The position numbers and the translations under genes are program-made. Source: Candidatus Gastranaerophilales bacterium (lineage in GTDB: Bacteria > Cyanobacteriota > Vampirovibrionia > Gastranaerophilales > Gastranaerophilaceae). From it: 33,115 nucleotides of DNA. Location of the stretch: positions 114,935 through 148,049 of the forward strand of contig JAMPIM010000001.1 of the NCBI GenBank assembly GCA_023662705.1, written 5' to 3'. The notes under the pieces were generated by a model. It was given only the letters and a program-made list of their open reading frames with translations, was not told the DNA's origin and made no database searches. Shown piece by piece: positions 17,901-23,905 of this stretch; positions within the stretch are counted from its first letter, which is position 1, and each line of letters begins with the position of its first letter.

Positions 17901-18366
17901 ATTCACGAATTCCGACAAAATGTTCCTTCAATGCAGATGAAATTGTTTGATAAGAATAAGATTTTCTGTTGTCGGTAGTCTTAAAATTTGTCCCACCTTG
18001 TGAAACATCTTTTAAATAAACGTTTTTATACTCTAATTTAACGTACTCGGGCTCAGCAGTTTTAACTTCATAACTAACTGTCTTTTGAGTCCCTTCTGCA
18101 TCAGTATATGTTACATCCTGATTTTCTGTCTTAACCCCGTAAGTCGTAAAGTCCTTGGAATCAGAGCTGCCTGTAACATAACTGTAAGCACTGTCATCCC
18201 CTAATGTTGGAATCTCTGCAGCTTCAGCAGATAGAGGGGAGAACATACATACATACATACATACATACATACATACATACATACATACATACATACATAC
18301 ATACATACATACCGCGATTTTTTCAGCATAAAACTGAATTTTTGAATCCATTGCATAACTATTCAT
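14968..18366 (-). CDS. Autotransporter with Pmp-like GGAI/FxxN repeats and a repeat-encoded signal peptide
   Basis: A surface-exposed type V protein of 1132 aa. The N-terminus (1-18) is followed by a signal peptide core made of five and a half MYVC units (about 19-41) encoded by a tetranucleotide tract, then a plausible cleavage site (SAEA-AE, about 46-51). The passenger (about 60-600) repeats GGAIYN/GGAIFN together with FxxN (FIGNY, FVENY, FTNNY), the two motifs of chlamydial polymorphic membrane proteins, and should fold as a beta-helix. A Ser/Gly linker (GGGSGSGSNPSES) precedes the C-terminal beta-barrel (about 872-1132), which ends in TFGFRWALGKDKEDL; the aromatic strand end is followed by an unusual charged tail. 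A GGAG ribosome binding site supports the start. Tract length would switch the gene on or off, and a sigma-28-like promoter lies upstream. In this sequence the frame is open. Confidence 0.9.
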   Translation of the reverse strand: MNSYAMDSKIQFYAEKIAVCMYVCMYVCMYVCMYVCMYVCMFSPLSAEAAEIPTLGDDSAYSYVTGSSDSKDFTTYGVKTENQDVTYTDAEGTQKTVSYEVKTAEPEYVKLEYKNVYLKDVSQGGTNFKTTDNRKSYSYQTISSALKEHFVGIREWWARPGHYGNNNYGGAMYLDNAHLDSIIADYIGNNTYYDYSQGGAIYQIYSSIDSIEGDFIGNYAFTNNIADRGYFAKGGAISNDNSTIGSITGKFVENYVQGSTSYTFGGAIYNDNNSTIKNISADFIGNYVLVAGGDNGEVKAEKDTKVGGGAIYNRNNSTIGNLDNSAEPAIKGNFVRNYVNNTNENFIEGETTATTGGAIFNDGTIGDIEANFVENHVLGNKGNTEGGAIYNLRKIGNIKGVFSGNFAKENSSATGEWIYTQAGAIYNNGGGASIGEITADFTNNYAQSENKDAKGGAIFNGDNAVIAKIKGFFGGNHVETANGPKAHGGAITNMSGAKIENLEDSMFVNNSAKGGNDAKGGAIYNESSLGSAEEGIVNTSFIANSAEGKEAKGGAIYTNTDLKITAKDGGVSEFVNNNVTDTQGTRNEAIYADNAATVTLNAKTDGKILLSDKINGSEGYKVNITGDATGKVFVNNDILSSVITLENTNLYLGRDDVLNTSSLTLNSGVLSMINNQVGILNPTSLTLNGDTQFYADVNLAEETMDRIKTDSYGEHQGNLVVSGMNLLTDIKKGESSVDIYFAENGLKDYVVNAVGELPDSNQTIAYSPIYKYNVKYDNRDDGGYFVFNRVGGGSGSGSNPSESFNPAVLATPVAAQVGGLSAINETLHHSFMHLDRFSQMPSAERIAIQNNNKYAIQDVNPVYSELTNPADTGYWVKPYTTFEKVDLSKGPDVDAITYGTMIGFDGDLHEMKNGWYNVRSVYAGYNGSSLSYKGVDTTMNGGVAGITETFYKDNFFTAVTASAGASVGTNSTMYGNEDFTMLLAGVASKTGYSFEFKNGKYVLQPLLYMGYSFINTFDYTNKAGVSIDSEPMHNLQVNPSVKFVANTKNGWQPYASVGFVWNVLNSSKVAANNVVLPRMSVDPFVEYGVGVQKTWKDRATGFAQAMVRNGGRNGVALTFGFRWALGKDKEDL
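18243..18312. repeat. Tetranucleotide tract (ACAT on plus, ATGT on minus), 17.5 copies
   Basis: Seventy bases of perfect period-4 repeat inside the autotransporter reading frame. Because 4 is not a multiple of 3, gain or loss of one or two units shifts the frame. Directly after the tract the other two minus-strand frames reach TGA after 5 codons and TAG after 13 codons, so shifted forms give short peptides. Changes of three units keep the frame and alter the signal peptide core by four residues. Confidence 0.97.
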
Positions 18367-18408
18367 TTTTACACTCTCCTATACAACAAAATTTGCATAC
18401 CCACATGT

Positions 18409-18435
18409 ATAACGGCATAATTTTTGAAAACTTTA
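18409..18435 (-). promoter_or_regulatory. Sigma-28 (FliA)-like promoter of the autotransporter
   Basis: On the minus strand TAAA (18432-18435) is followed after exactly 15 nt by GCCGTTAT (18409-18416), close to the flagellar consensus TAAA-N15-GCCGATAA; the -35 side continues as TAAAGTTTT. Transcription would start near 18402, with a leader of about 36 nt. The same box occurs at 32054-32080. Confidence 0.75.
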
Positions 18436-18489
18436 GGTAACTTGACCAATATTTTACATTTTTTCACAAAAATTTAAAAAACTTAAAAA

Positions 18490-18518
18490 TTGACTCTAAA
18501 GCCTGTCTATTCTACAAT
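18490..18518 (+). promoter_or_regulatory. Promoter of the riboswitch-led operon
   Basis: TTGACT (18490-18495) and TACAAT (18513-18518) are separated by 17 nt, a near-consensus housekeeping promoter. Transcription would begin near 18525, just ahead of the cobalamin-riboswitch-like RNA. Confidence 0.75.
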
Positions 18519-18530
18519 TAACGTATAATT

Positions 18531-18655
18531 GAATAGAGGAAATAGGGGTGAAATTCCCCATCTGTGCCGCAACAGTAAAAGACTGAACACTCATTTTACA
18601 CCACCGCTTCGATTCAAAGCCGTGGCAAAACTTTTCTGTGCTGCGGCAAGGAAGG
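18531..18655 (+). ncRNA. Cobalamin-riboswitch-like leader RNA
   Basis: Conserved blocks of the cobalamin (B12) aptamer occur in order: AGGAAA; GGTGAAATTCC inside a GGGG/CCCC stem (18545-18559); a CTGT/ACAG stem enclosing loop GCCGCA and followed by TAA (18562-18578; consensus GCCGCAACTGTAA); a GCCG/CGGC stem opening with AAGCC (18617-18647); and the terminal GGAAGG (18650-18655). The 5' P1/P2 part and the usual 3' half are not evident before the start codon, so this is a short or variant form. GGAAGG lies 8 nt before a TTG start and can serve as the Shine-Dalgarno, which points to translational control. An adenosyl- or methylcobalamin ligand is inferred from the family. Confidence 0.78.
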
Positions 18656-18663
18656 TTTTTTTA

Positions 18664-19317
18664 TTGTCAAATGCTGTTCAACAAGTGAATAAAGTTAATG
18701 CAGGGCTTTGTCCGCACGGACTCCCGCCTGCGGCGTGTCCGATTTGCTCGGCAGGAGCAGGTTCAATGAAACAATCCGACCGAAATAGAAAAGTTGGAGA
18801 GATGACTTATCATGAGTGTGCTATGATAGGTAATATGTTAAAAGCTCGTGCGCTTGCACAAAAAAATCACGAGCAAAACATACAACATCGTCTTGAAAAC
18901 GCAAAAGTTTTTGAGGCTACAATGCAAAAACTATCCGCAAATCTACAACAATTCATTATGCAAAATGCTGATTTGCCAATGATGAAACCCGTTGTATTCG
19001 TAGTACAAAATATCGTCGTTCCTGTTTTGAATTTCATAAAAGAAGTTCCAAAATTCTTTAACAACATCAAGTTTGAGATAATGGATAAACTAAATGCAAT
19101 CTATGGCGAAGCAAAAGCCTTCGTCGAAAAAAAGATTTCCGAACTTGTAAGCACCATAAAATCAAAACTTGAATTATTGTTCAAAATCTTTAAGAAAAAC
19201 AACACAAAAGACGACGAAACAAAAATTGACGAAGATAAAAAACTCTTCAATTTAAAAACTATATTACATAAAATCTTGAGAAAGAAAAAAGATGACAACC
19301 GTTCAAAAGATAAATAA
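18664..19317 (+). CDS. Unknown protein with CPHGLPPAACPIC motif, under the riboswitch
   Basis: Function not known. With the TTG start at 18664 the protein has 217 aa. This start is chosen because GGAAGG, the end of the riboswitch, lies 8 nt upstream, while earlier in-frame starts fall inside the structured RNA. Near the N-terminus is CPHGLPPAACPIC (about residues 16-28), a compact Cys/His cluster that could bind a metal, then a Ser/Gly patch and KVGEMTYHECAMIG. The rest is helical and Lys-rich with a short hydrophobic stretch (PVVFVVQNIVVPVLNFI, mid-protein) that could touch the membrane. It overlaps the next gene by 26 nt. The segment at 18705-18760 is much richer in GC than the rest of the gene. 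Confidence 0.65.
   Translation: MSNAVQQVNKVNAGLCPHGLPPAACPICSAGAGSMKQSDRNRKVGEMTYHECAMIGNMLKARALAQKNHEQNIQHRLENAKVFEATMQKLSANLQQFIMQNADLPMMKPVVFVVQNIVVPVLNFIKEVPKFFNNIKFEIMDKLNAIYGEAKAFVEKKISELVSTIKSKLELLFKIFKKNNTKDDETKIDEDKKLFNLKTILHKILRKKKDDNRSKDK
18717..18741 (+). promoter_or_regulatory. Possible kissing-loop hairpin inside the coding sequence
   Basis: CGGAC (18717-18721) pairs with GTCCG (18737-18741) around a 15-nt loop containing TGCGGC, the exact complement of the GCCGCA loop at 18566-18571 in the aptamer. Cobalamin riboswitches use such an L5-L13 kissing pair to lock the bound state. Here the partner would lie within the reading frame. This is inference from complementarity only; TGCGGC also occurs at 18642-18647. 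Confidence 0.3.
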
Positions 19318-20767
19318 GGACGCGGAATCCAACCGTATCTCAAAAAACATGACAAATACACAGCAAAAGAATTTTTCCAACATAAAAGAAGGAAAACTTG
19401 TAAACGCGTTCATAAAAGATCCGCTTCTTTCTCTTGATGAAACCCTTGATACGCTTGTTATTTCAGATACAAAAATCGATTTACCCCAAAAAGTTCACGA
19501 GAAAGAAGAAAAAAAAGACAACGGAATGTTAATCCTTGCAGGAGCTTCCCTCGGCACAATGGGGCTAATCGGCGGATTCACGGCTATGATAAAAAGTTTT
19601 TCCAAAAAGAAACTGGATTCCACAAAAGAATATCTTCTCCCCGGAATCACCCGCAACCACTGTATTAATGACGAAGTACACCAGAGTATTTTCAGTATGA
19701 TTCAATCACCTAACCGCAGAACAATTTTAGCAGCCCTAGGTGTAATAACACTAGGTTCAATGGCTTTCATCGGGAAAAACTTTATTGACGGCTACAAAGA
19801 AGTCTGGGTAAAAAAACGCGAAGCCGATATCCAAAAAAATCTGCAAGAGAATTTAATTGAAGTAGAAACCCAATCTTTTTCGGGAAAAATCCAAATAATA
19901 AGAAGTATGCTCTCTTCAAAAGCCAAGGATTTTTCCAATGCAATCACTTTTAAAGGAAAAGACGTGAATAATGAACCTTCACAGGATAAAAAATTCTGGG
20001 CAATAGGTGTTGCAACCCTTACAGGAATACTGGCGCTCGGGTATTTTTCAATTCGCAATCTCAGAAAGAGCGAAGAGTTTATTAAAAACGGACTTGAAAA
20101 TACAAAAACAGGTTTAGAGAATATTATAAAAGAATTCAACGAAGGAAAAGAGATAAAAGTCCAAAACCATAATGGAGACACCCTCCTTGGCAAAGAGGCA
20201 TACAAACATCTTATTGAAAATATGCTTGAATCAATTTACGCAACGCCTGCTGAAATTGAACAATATGTTAACAAAATGAATCTTCCAAACTCTGAAAAAG
20301 ATGAATTTATCAATTACTTGCAAAGAGCAATGAATCAGTCGACAGAAAAGGTTAACAGTGCAATCGGAGGATCGGGAAGAAATAAAATTACTTATTTCTC
20401 ACACGTAAACGACTATTTGTCTTTTTTCTATGATTGGCTTATGAATCCGAAAAATCCGCAATTCAAAAACCTGTTTTTCGGGATTTCGGGAGTTTCCGCA
20501 CTTGCTTATGGCGGGAAAGCTTTAACCGAAGCAGTCAAAGACGTTCAGGTGAAAAAATATAACGCGGAAACAGAACTGGATTTACAAAAACGTCTCGTCT
20601 CAACCGAGCTCCGTAATTTCAAAGCAAAAAAAGAATCCGCAATTGAGCCACTGTGCGAAGAATTCTTTATCCAAAAAGCAAACGGCAAATCACCGGAAGA
20701 ATTGAAAATAATCGCTGACAATATCCTTTTTGAAATCAAAAACGGCCCGCCATTTGTTTATTCATAG
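19292..20767 (+). CDS. Unknown multi-pass membrane protein
   Basis: Not recognised. A 491-aa protein with three or four hydrophobic segments: about 77-97 (MLILAGASLGTMGLIGGFTA), about 148-168 (ILAALGVITLGSMAFIG), about 233-252 (FWAIGVATLTGILALGYFSI) and a weaker one about 395-415 (NLFFGISGVSALAYGGKA). Between them are long charged helical regions rich in Lys and Glu. The start at 19292 overlaps the preceding gene by 26 nt; a second ATG at 19349 is possible, but neither has a strong ribosome binding site. The two genes share the riboswitch leader and end at a strong terminator, so their products probably work together at the membrane. No transporter or cobalamin enzyme motif was found. Confidence 0.68.
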   Translation: MTTVQKINKDAESNRISKNMTNTQQKNFSNIKEGKLVNAFIKDPLLSLDETLDTLVISDTKIDLPQKVHEKEEKKDNGMLILAGASLGTMGLIGGFTAMIKSFSKKKLDSTKEYLLPGITRNHCINDEVHQSIFSMIQSPNRRTILAALGVITLGSMAFIGKNFIDGYKEVWVKKREADIQKNLQENLIEVETQSFSGKIQIIRSMLSSKAKDFSNAITFKGKDVNNEPSQDKKFWAIGVATLTGILALGYFSIRNLRKSEEFIKNGLENTKTGLENIIKEFNEGKEIKVQNHNGDTLLGKEAYKHLIENMLESIYATPAEIEQYVNKMNLPNSEKDEFINYLQRAMNQSTEKVNSAIGGSGRNKITYFSHVNDYLSFFYDWLMNPKNPQFKNLFFGISGVSALAYGGKALTEAVKDVQVKKYNAETELDLQKRLVSTELRNFKAKKESAIEPLCEEFFIQKANGKSPEELKIIADNILFEIKNGPPFVYS

Positions 20768-20771
20768 AAAT

Positions 20772-20805
20772 AAAAACAGGTCGGGTATTAACCCGACCTG
20801 TTTTT
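20772..20805. terminator. Strong bidirectional terminator
   Basis: A perfect 15-bp stem (20772-20786 with 20791-20805, core ACAGGTCGGGT/ACCCGACCTGT) with a 4-nt loop and A/T runs on both sides. It ends the riboswitch-led operon and the convergent gene at 20810. Confidence 0.93.
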
Positions 20806-20809
20806 ATAA

Positions 20810-21943
20810 TTAATCAATCACCGCTTCAAATCCCTTAAATCTCGGAGATTCCATTGTTGTCTTTACAAGATTACCGTAACAATCATTATATTCAACTTTA
20901 TAAGGTTCGCCATTTGATGATTTATATACAGATTTGCTCAGTCCATTTTCGTAACTTGTTTCTACTATTGATACTTTTCCGTCTTTAACTGTTGTTGTAA
21001 TAGTCTTTGTATTATTTGTTGCTCCATCTGTTACAAATTCTTTAGTTATTTTTGTACCATCAGCTTTTGTATAAACAGTTTTTGTTTCAGTTAGTCCGTC
21101 TTTAGTCCAGAATGATTCATAAGAGCTTCCATCTTCATTTAATTTATAACGTCTAGTTGCTCTACCCTCTACATTAAATGTTTCCTCAATAAGACTACCG
21201 TCTTTAGTTTCTCTCATTTTAACAGTATTTGCATTTGCAGCTCTTTCCTCTGCAAGACGGGTAGAAGGACTTTTACGAGTTGATGTAGATTCCGCAATTG
21301 TTTCAGAAGCAGGATTCGTTTCGGCAGGAGCATTTGTTTGAGCTTTTGATGTTTTATATGCCTTGTATCCTCTTGCAGCCCCAACAACAGTAGCAACGCC
21401 AACCGCAGTTTCAACACCGCCATCCATTGCTTTCTCCATAGCTGCAATAGCTTCATCATGTGTTTTAGCATTGTAATACTCTTCAGTACCTTCAATCAAG
21501 TTTTTGCCACCATTGTATATCATGGAAGCACCCATTACAGCACCCACTGCGCATACAGCAGGAAATGAAACTGTTGCAAGCGCACCAATTGCAACACCCA
21601 TTGCTAAAGTTGTCGCAGTTTTTGTTAAGCTAAATCCTTCTTCGTCACAAAACATACCTGTAAAGAATTTGCCAGTGCTTTTTAAAGCCTGTTTTCCAAT
21701 TTCGCCCCAGCTCAGTTCAGCTCTTTCTTGTTTTGGTGCTTCTTTTGGTTGTACTGTCTTTGTTGTTTTAATTACTATATCATCACCAACTGTAGGAACT
21801 TTACCAGCAAGACCTGTGCTCAATGTTTTTTGTTCTTCAGCTGAAAAATTTTTCCATTCTTCTGCTGTAATTCTACCATCGGCAATTACTTCTTTAAATT
21901 TTGCTTGTGTTTCTAAAGCCAAGTCATTCAATTTAATACTCAT
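20810..21943 (-). CDS. Unknown protein with Gly/Ala-rich hydrophobic centre and C-terminal beta-type repeats
   Basis: Not recognised. The 377-aa protein has an N-terminal charged part (1-95) with no signal peptide, a hydrophobic Gly/Ala-rich segment (about 108-145, LAMGVAIGALATV and VCAVGAVMGASMIYNGG) that could form a membrane hairpin, a second short hydrophobic patch (VETAVGVATVVGAA), a Ser/Thr/Ala linker, and a C-terminal part (about 240-377) of short Thr/Lys/Asp-rich strands resembling wedge or YD-like repeats (ETKTVYTKADGTKITKEF). Such an arrangement is seen in some effectors and surface proteins secreted without a Sec signal, but that is only a possibility. A GGAGA ribosome binding site precedes the ATG. 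The divergent neighbour encodes an XRE regulator. Confidence 0.6.
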   Translation of the reverse strand: MSIKLNDLALETQAKFKEVIADGRITAEEWKNFSAEEQKTLSTGLAGKVPTVGDDIVIKTTKTVQPKEAPKQERAELSWGEIGKQALKSTGKFFTGMFCDEEGFSLTKTATTLAMGVAIGALATVSFPAVCAVGAVMGASMIYNGGKNLIEGTEEYYNAKTHDEAIAAMEKAMDGGVETAVGVATVVGAARGYKAYKTSKAQTNAPAETNPASETIAESTSTRKSPSTRLAEERAANANTVKMRETKDGSLIEETFNVEGRATRRYKLNEDGSSYESFWTKDGLTETKTVYTKADGTKITKEFVTDGATNNTKTITTTVKDGKVSIVETSYENGLSKSVYKSSNGEPYKVEYNDCYGNLVKTTMESPRFKGFEAVID

Positions 21944-21990
21944 TACGTCTCCTTATTTTCACTCGTGTGTTACTTATGTATATATAAAGT

Positions 21991-22000
21991 ATTCGCGAAT
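21991..22000. promoter_or_regulatory. Perfect 10-bp palindrome, possible operator
   Basis: ATTCGCGAAT lies 48 nt upstream of the start of the minus-strand gene ending at 20810, next to AT-rich -10-like sequence (21975-21988). It sits between that gene and the divergent XRE regulator, so it could be the regulator's site. Unproven. Confidence 0.25.
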
Positions 22001-22090
22001 TACAGAATTGCGCATGTTTATGATGCAATTCATCTAATTAAGCTAAAAACAAGACGTCATACGACATTTTCACCTTAATAAAACTTAACA

Positions 22091-22096
22091 TATAAT
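22091..22096 (+). promoter_or_regulatory. Possible -10 element of the XRE regulator
   Basis: A perfect TATAAT lies 55 nt before the ATG. The region 17 nt upstream (TTTCAC) is a poor -35, so confidence is limited. Confidence 0.4.
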
Positions 22097-22151
22097 GATT
22101 TAAAACATCAAGTTAATTCCAAAAATAGATGTAACAAATCAAAGGATAAGT

Positions 22152-22475
22152 ATGAATATAAAACAAGAACTCGGAGAAAAAGTTAAAAGATTAAGAAAAA
22201 GACGCGGATTGACACAAGAACAACTTGCCGAATTAATAGAAATTTCTCCAAGAAATTTTAGCAATATTGAACTTGGAATAACATTTCCTAAAGCTGAAAC
22301 TTTAGAAAAAATTCTCAAAGCCTTGAATACATCAACACAGGAACTTTTTGCAAACGACCATATAAAAACAAACGAAGAATTAATTGAAAAAATAAATATC
22401 TATATTAATACAATTCAAAATAATACCACCCAACTAGAATTAGTCTATAAGATTATACGCGATATAATTGAATAA
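22152..22475 (+). CDS. XRE-family helix-turn-helix transcriptional regulator
   Basis: DNA-binding regulator of 107 aa. Residues about 5-63 form a Cro/C1-type HTH: LGEKVKRLRKRRGLTQEQLAEL begins helices 1 and 2, and ISPRNFSNIELG is the recognition region, followed by the typical PKAETLEKILKAL. The C-terminal part (about 70-107) is a short helical, Ile/Asn-rich tail that may dimerise. AAGGAT serves as the ribosome binding site. The gene is divergent from the unknown 377-aa protein and could regulate it or itself; target and signal are unknown. Confidence 0.88.
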   Translation: MNIKQELGEKVKRLRKRRGLTQEQLAELIEISPRNFSNIELGITFPKAETLEKILKALNTSTQELFANDHIKTNEELIEKINIYINTIQNNTTQLELVYKIIRDIIE

Positions 22476-22502
22476 AAAAAAGGTGGGCAAAATCCCACCC
22501 TT
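22474..22502. terminator. Terminator between XRE gene and membrane-protein gene
   Basis: A GGTGGG/CCCACC stem (22482-22487 with 22494-22499) and a 6-nt loop; the run of seven A at 22474-22480 gives a T run on the minus strand, so it best serves the pilus-linked operon ending at 22518 and may also stop the XRE transcript. Confidence 0.75.
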
Positions 22503-22517
22503 CATGTATATTACTAA

Positions 22518-23063
22518 CTATCCCAGAAAAGTTCCAATAGTTATCAATGCAAAAATAATTGCCCATATAATATTTGAAACTTTCCAGGGATTTTGCTCTG
22601 CATCAGGGAAATTTTGTTCATTTATTTTGTTAATTTTATTCTGAACAAAACCTAAAATTAAAGCTGTTATCAATTCTAAAATTAAGATTGTAATTTCTAA
22701 AGAATAATTTACTTCTTCTAACGCAAGAGTCCGAAATGTAATTTTATTGTCCAACCAAGTACAAAGTAAGTATCCGGAAGCTAAAAGACTCACATTTGAA
22801 AAATTAATATTATATTTTTCAAAATATTCTTTAAAAATAGGAAATAATTTATAATTTGTTAAAACAGCAAATACACTTCTCCAAAACGGTGATACTTTAA
22901 GTCCCATATTATCTCTAACCGTCTTCCAATAATTAAAAATAAGAATTAAATCATAAATTCCAGCAGTTAAAAATGATAATAATATTACTTTTGAAACTGG
23001 TGTAGTTTTGAAAGAAAAACTGTTTTGATTTTGAACTATTTCATTTGTTTGTACTTCACTCAT
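22518..23063 (-). CDS. DUF4234-like membrane protein
   Basis: An inner-membrane protein of 181 aa. The N-terminal hydrophilic tail (1-22) leads into a segment VILLSFLTAGIYDLILIFNYWK and then GLKVSPFWRSVFAVLTNYKLF, the pattern of a small family of membrane proteins (DUF4234-like) with a Tyr/Trp-rich first helix. Two more hydrophobic regions follow: about 112-138 and 158-180. Function is unknown. It is preceded 20 nt upstream by the SDR gene on the same strand and has an AAAGG ribosome binding site, so it is probably the last gene of the long minus-strand operon ending at the terminator at 22474-22502. Confidence 0.6.
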   Translation of the reverse strand: MSEVQTNEIVQNQNSFSFKTTPVSKVILLSFLTAGIYDLILIFNYWKTVRDNMGLKVSPFWRSVFAVLTNYKLFPIFKEYFEKYNINFSNVSLLASGYLLCTWLDNKITFRTLALEEVNYSLEITILILELITALILGFVQNKINKINEQNFPDAEQNPWKVSNIIWAIIFALITIGTFLG

Positions 23064-23083
23064 GAATATACCTTTCTTTAATT

Positions 23084-23905
23084 TTAGTTGGACATTCTTG
23101 CTTTCAACCCAAATTTAATCAAACGATTAACCAATCCTTGCGGCAATTTCGCAACCAAACTTGCACTAAACGCATCTTTACCAACAGTATAAGAAAGTTT
23201 AGGATTTTTTGCTCTGTCAGCCTTTAAAATCACATCGACAACTTTATCAACGCTCAGACCTTTTTCCTCATTTTTGCGGGCATTATTGATGACAAATTCC
23301 ATTTCCTTCTCATACCCGCCGCAATTTTCAAGGTATTTAGAATTCTCTTTAACCGATTTACCCCACAAAGGAGTCGCAATCACTCCTGGTTTAACAGAAA
23401 CAACTTTAATATTGCGTTTATTCTCAACAAGAAGTGAGTTAAAGAACATATCCAAACATCTTTTTGAAGCACAATAAGGCGAAATAAACGGAAAAACTCC
23501 AAAGCTCGCCATTGAGCTAACATTAATAATTTTCCCGCCATCAAGGATTTCCATAAGTCTCTGAGCCATTTCCAAATGCCCAAAAACATTTACATCAAAC
23601 TGGCGTCGAATCTCATCAATAGAAATCTTCTCAACAGGACCTGCCACTACACACCCTGCAATATTCACCATTGTATCAATTCTGCTGCATTTAGACAAAA
23701 TATAATAAGCCGCACCCGAAACAGTTTCAGGCTTTGCATAATCCACATAAAAGGGATAAATATTAGAACTAATTTGTTCCAACTCTTTGCCCTTTTCTTC
23801 TGAGCGGTAACCCGCAAAAACTATATTATCTTCAGCCAGCTTCTCAACAAGTGCCTTGCCTATTCCCGATGTCGCACCTGTTATAACATAAGTTTTAGTC
23901 TTCAT
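23084..23905 (-). CDS. Short-chain dehydrogenase/reductase (SDR)
   Basis: NAD(P)-dependent oxidoreductase of the classical SDR family (273 aa). The Rossmann motif TGATSGIG is at residues 9-16, NIAG (81-84) replaces the usual NNAG, and the catalytic set is Ser130/131 with Tyr144-x3-Lys148 (YCASK). A VKPGVIATPLW segment follows, as in many members. The basic residue in AGYRSEEKG after strand 2 favours NADPH. The substrate cannot be told from sequence. The start overlaps the 93-aa gene by 11 nt, so it is translationally coupled to the pilus/secretion operon, an unusual place for a metabolic enzyme. Confidence 0.9.
   Translation of the reverse strand: MKTKTYVITGATSGIGKALVEKLAEDNIVFAGYRSEEKGKELEQISSNIYPFYVDYAKPETVSGAAYYILSKCSRIDTMVNIAGCVVAGPVEKISIDEIRRQFDVNVFGHLEMAQRLMEILDGGKIINVSSMASFGVFPFISPYCASKRCLDMFFNSLLVENKRNIKVVSVKPGVIATPLWGKSVKENSKYLENCGGYEKEMEFVINNARKNEEKGLSVDKVVDVILKADRAKNPKLSYTVGKDAFSASLVAKLPQGLVNRLIKFGLKARMSN

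Noticed and set aside
18243..18312. CRISPR array
   Set aside because: Pure 4-bp tandem repeat without spacers; no cas genes are present in the window.
18204..18440. Plus-strand reading frame with a Thr-Tyr-Ile-His repeat across the tetranucleotide tract
   Set aside because: It is the mirror of the repeat on the strand opposite the autotransporter, has no ribosome binding site and crosses the sigma-28-type promoter.
18529..18663. Longer N-terminus (TTG at 18529) for the riboswitch-led gene
   Set aside because: These 135 nt carry the conserved aptamer blocks, and no Shine-Dalgarno precedes the TTG.
19807..19830. TAAA and GCCGATAT near each other on the plus strand
   Set aside because: The spacing is 11 nt rather than 15 and the site is inside a coding sequence, so it is not a sigma-28 promoter.
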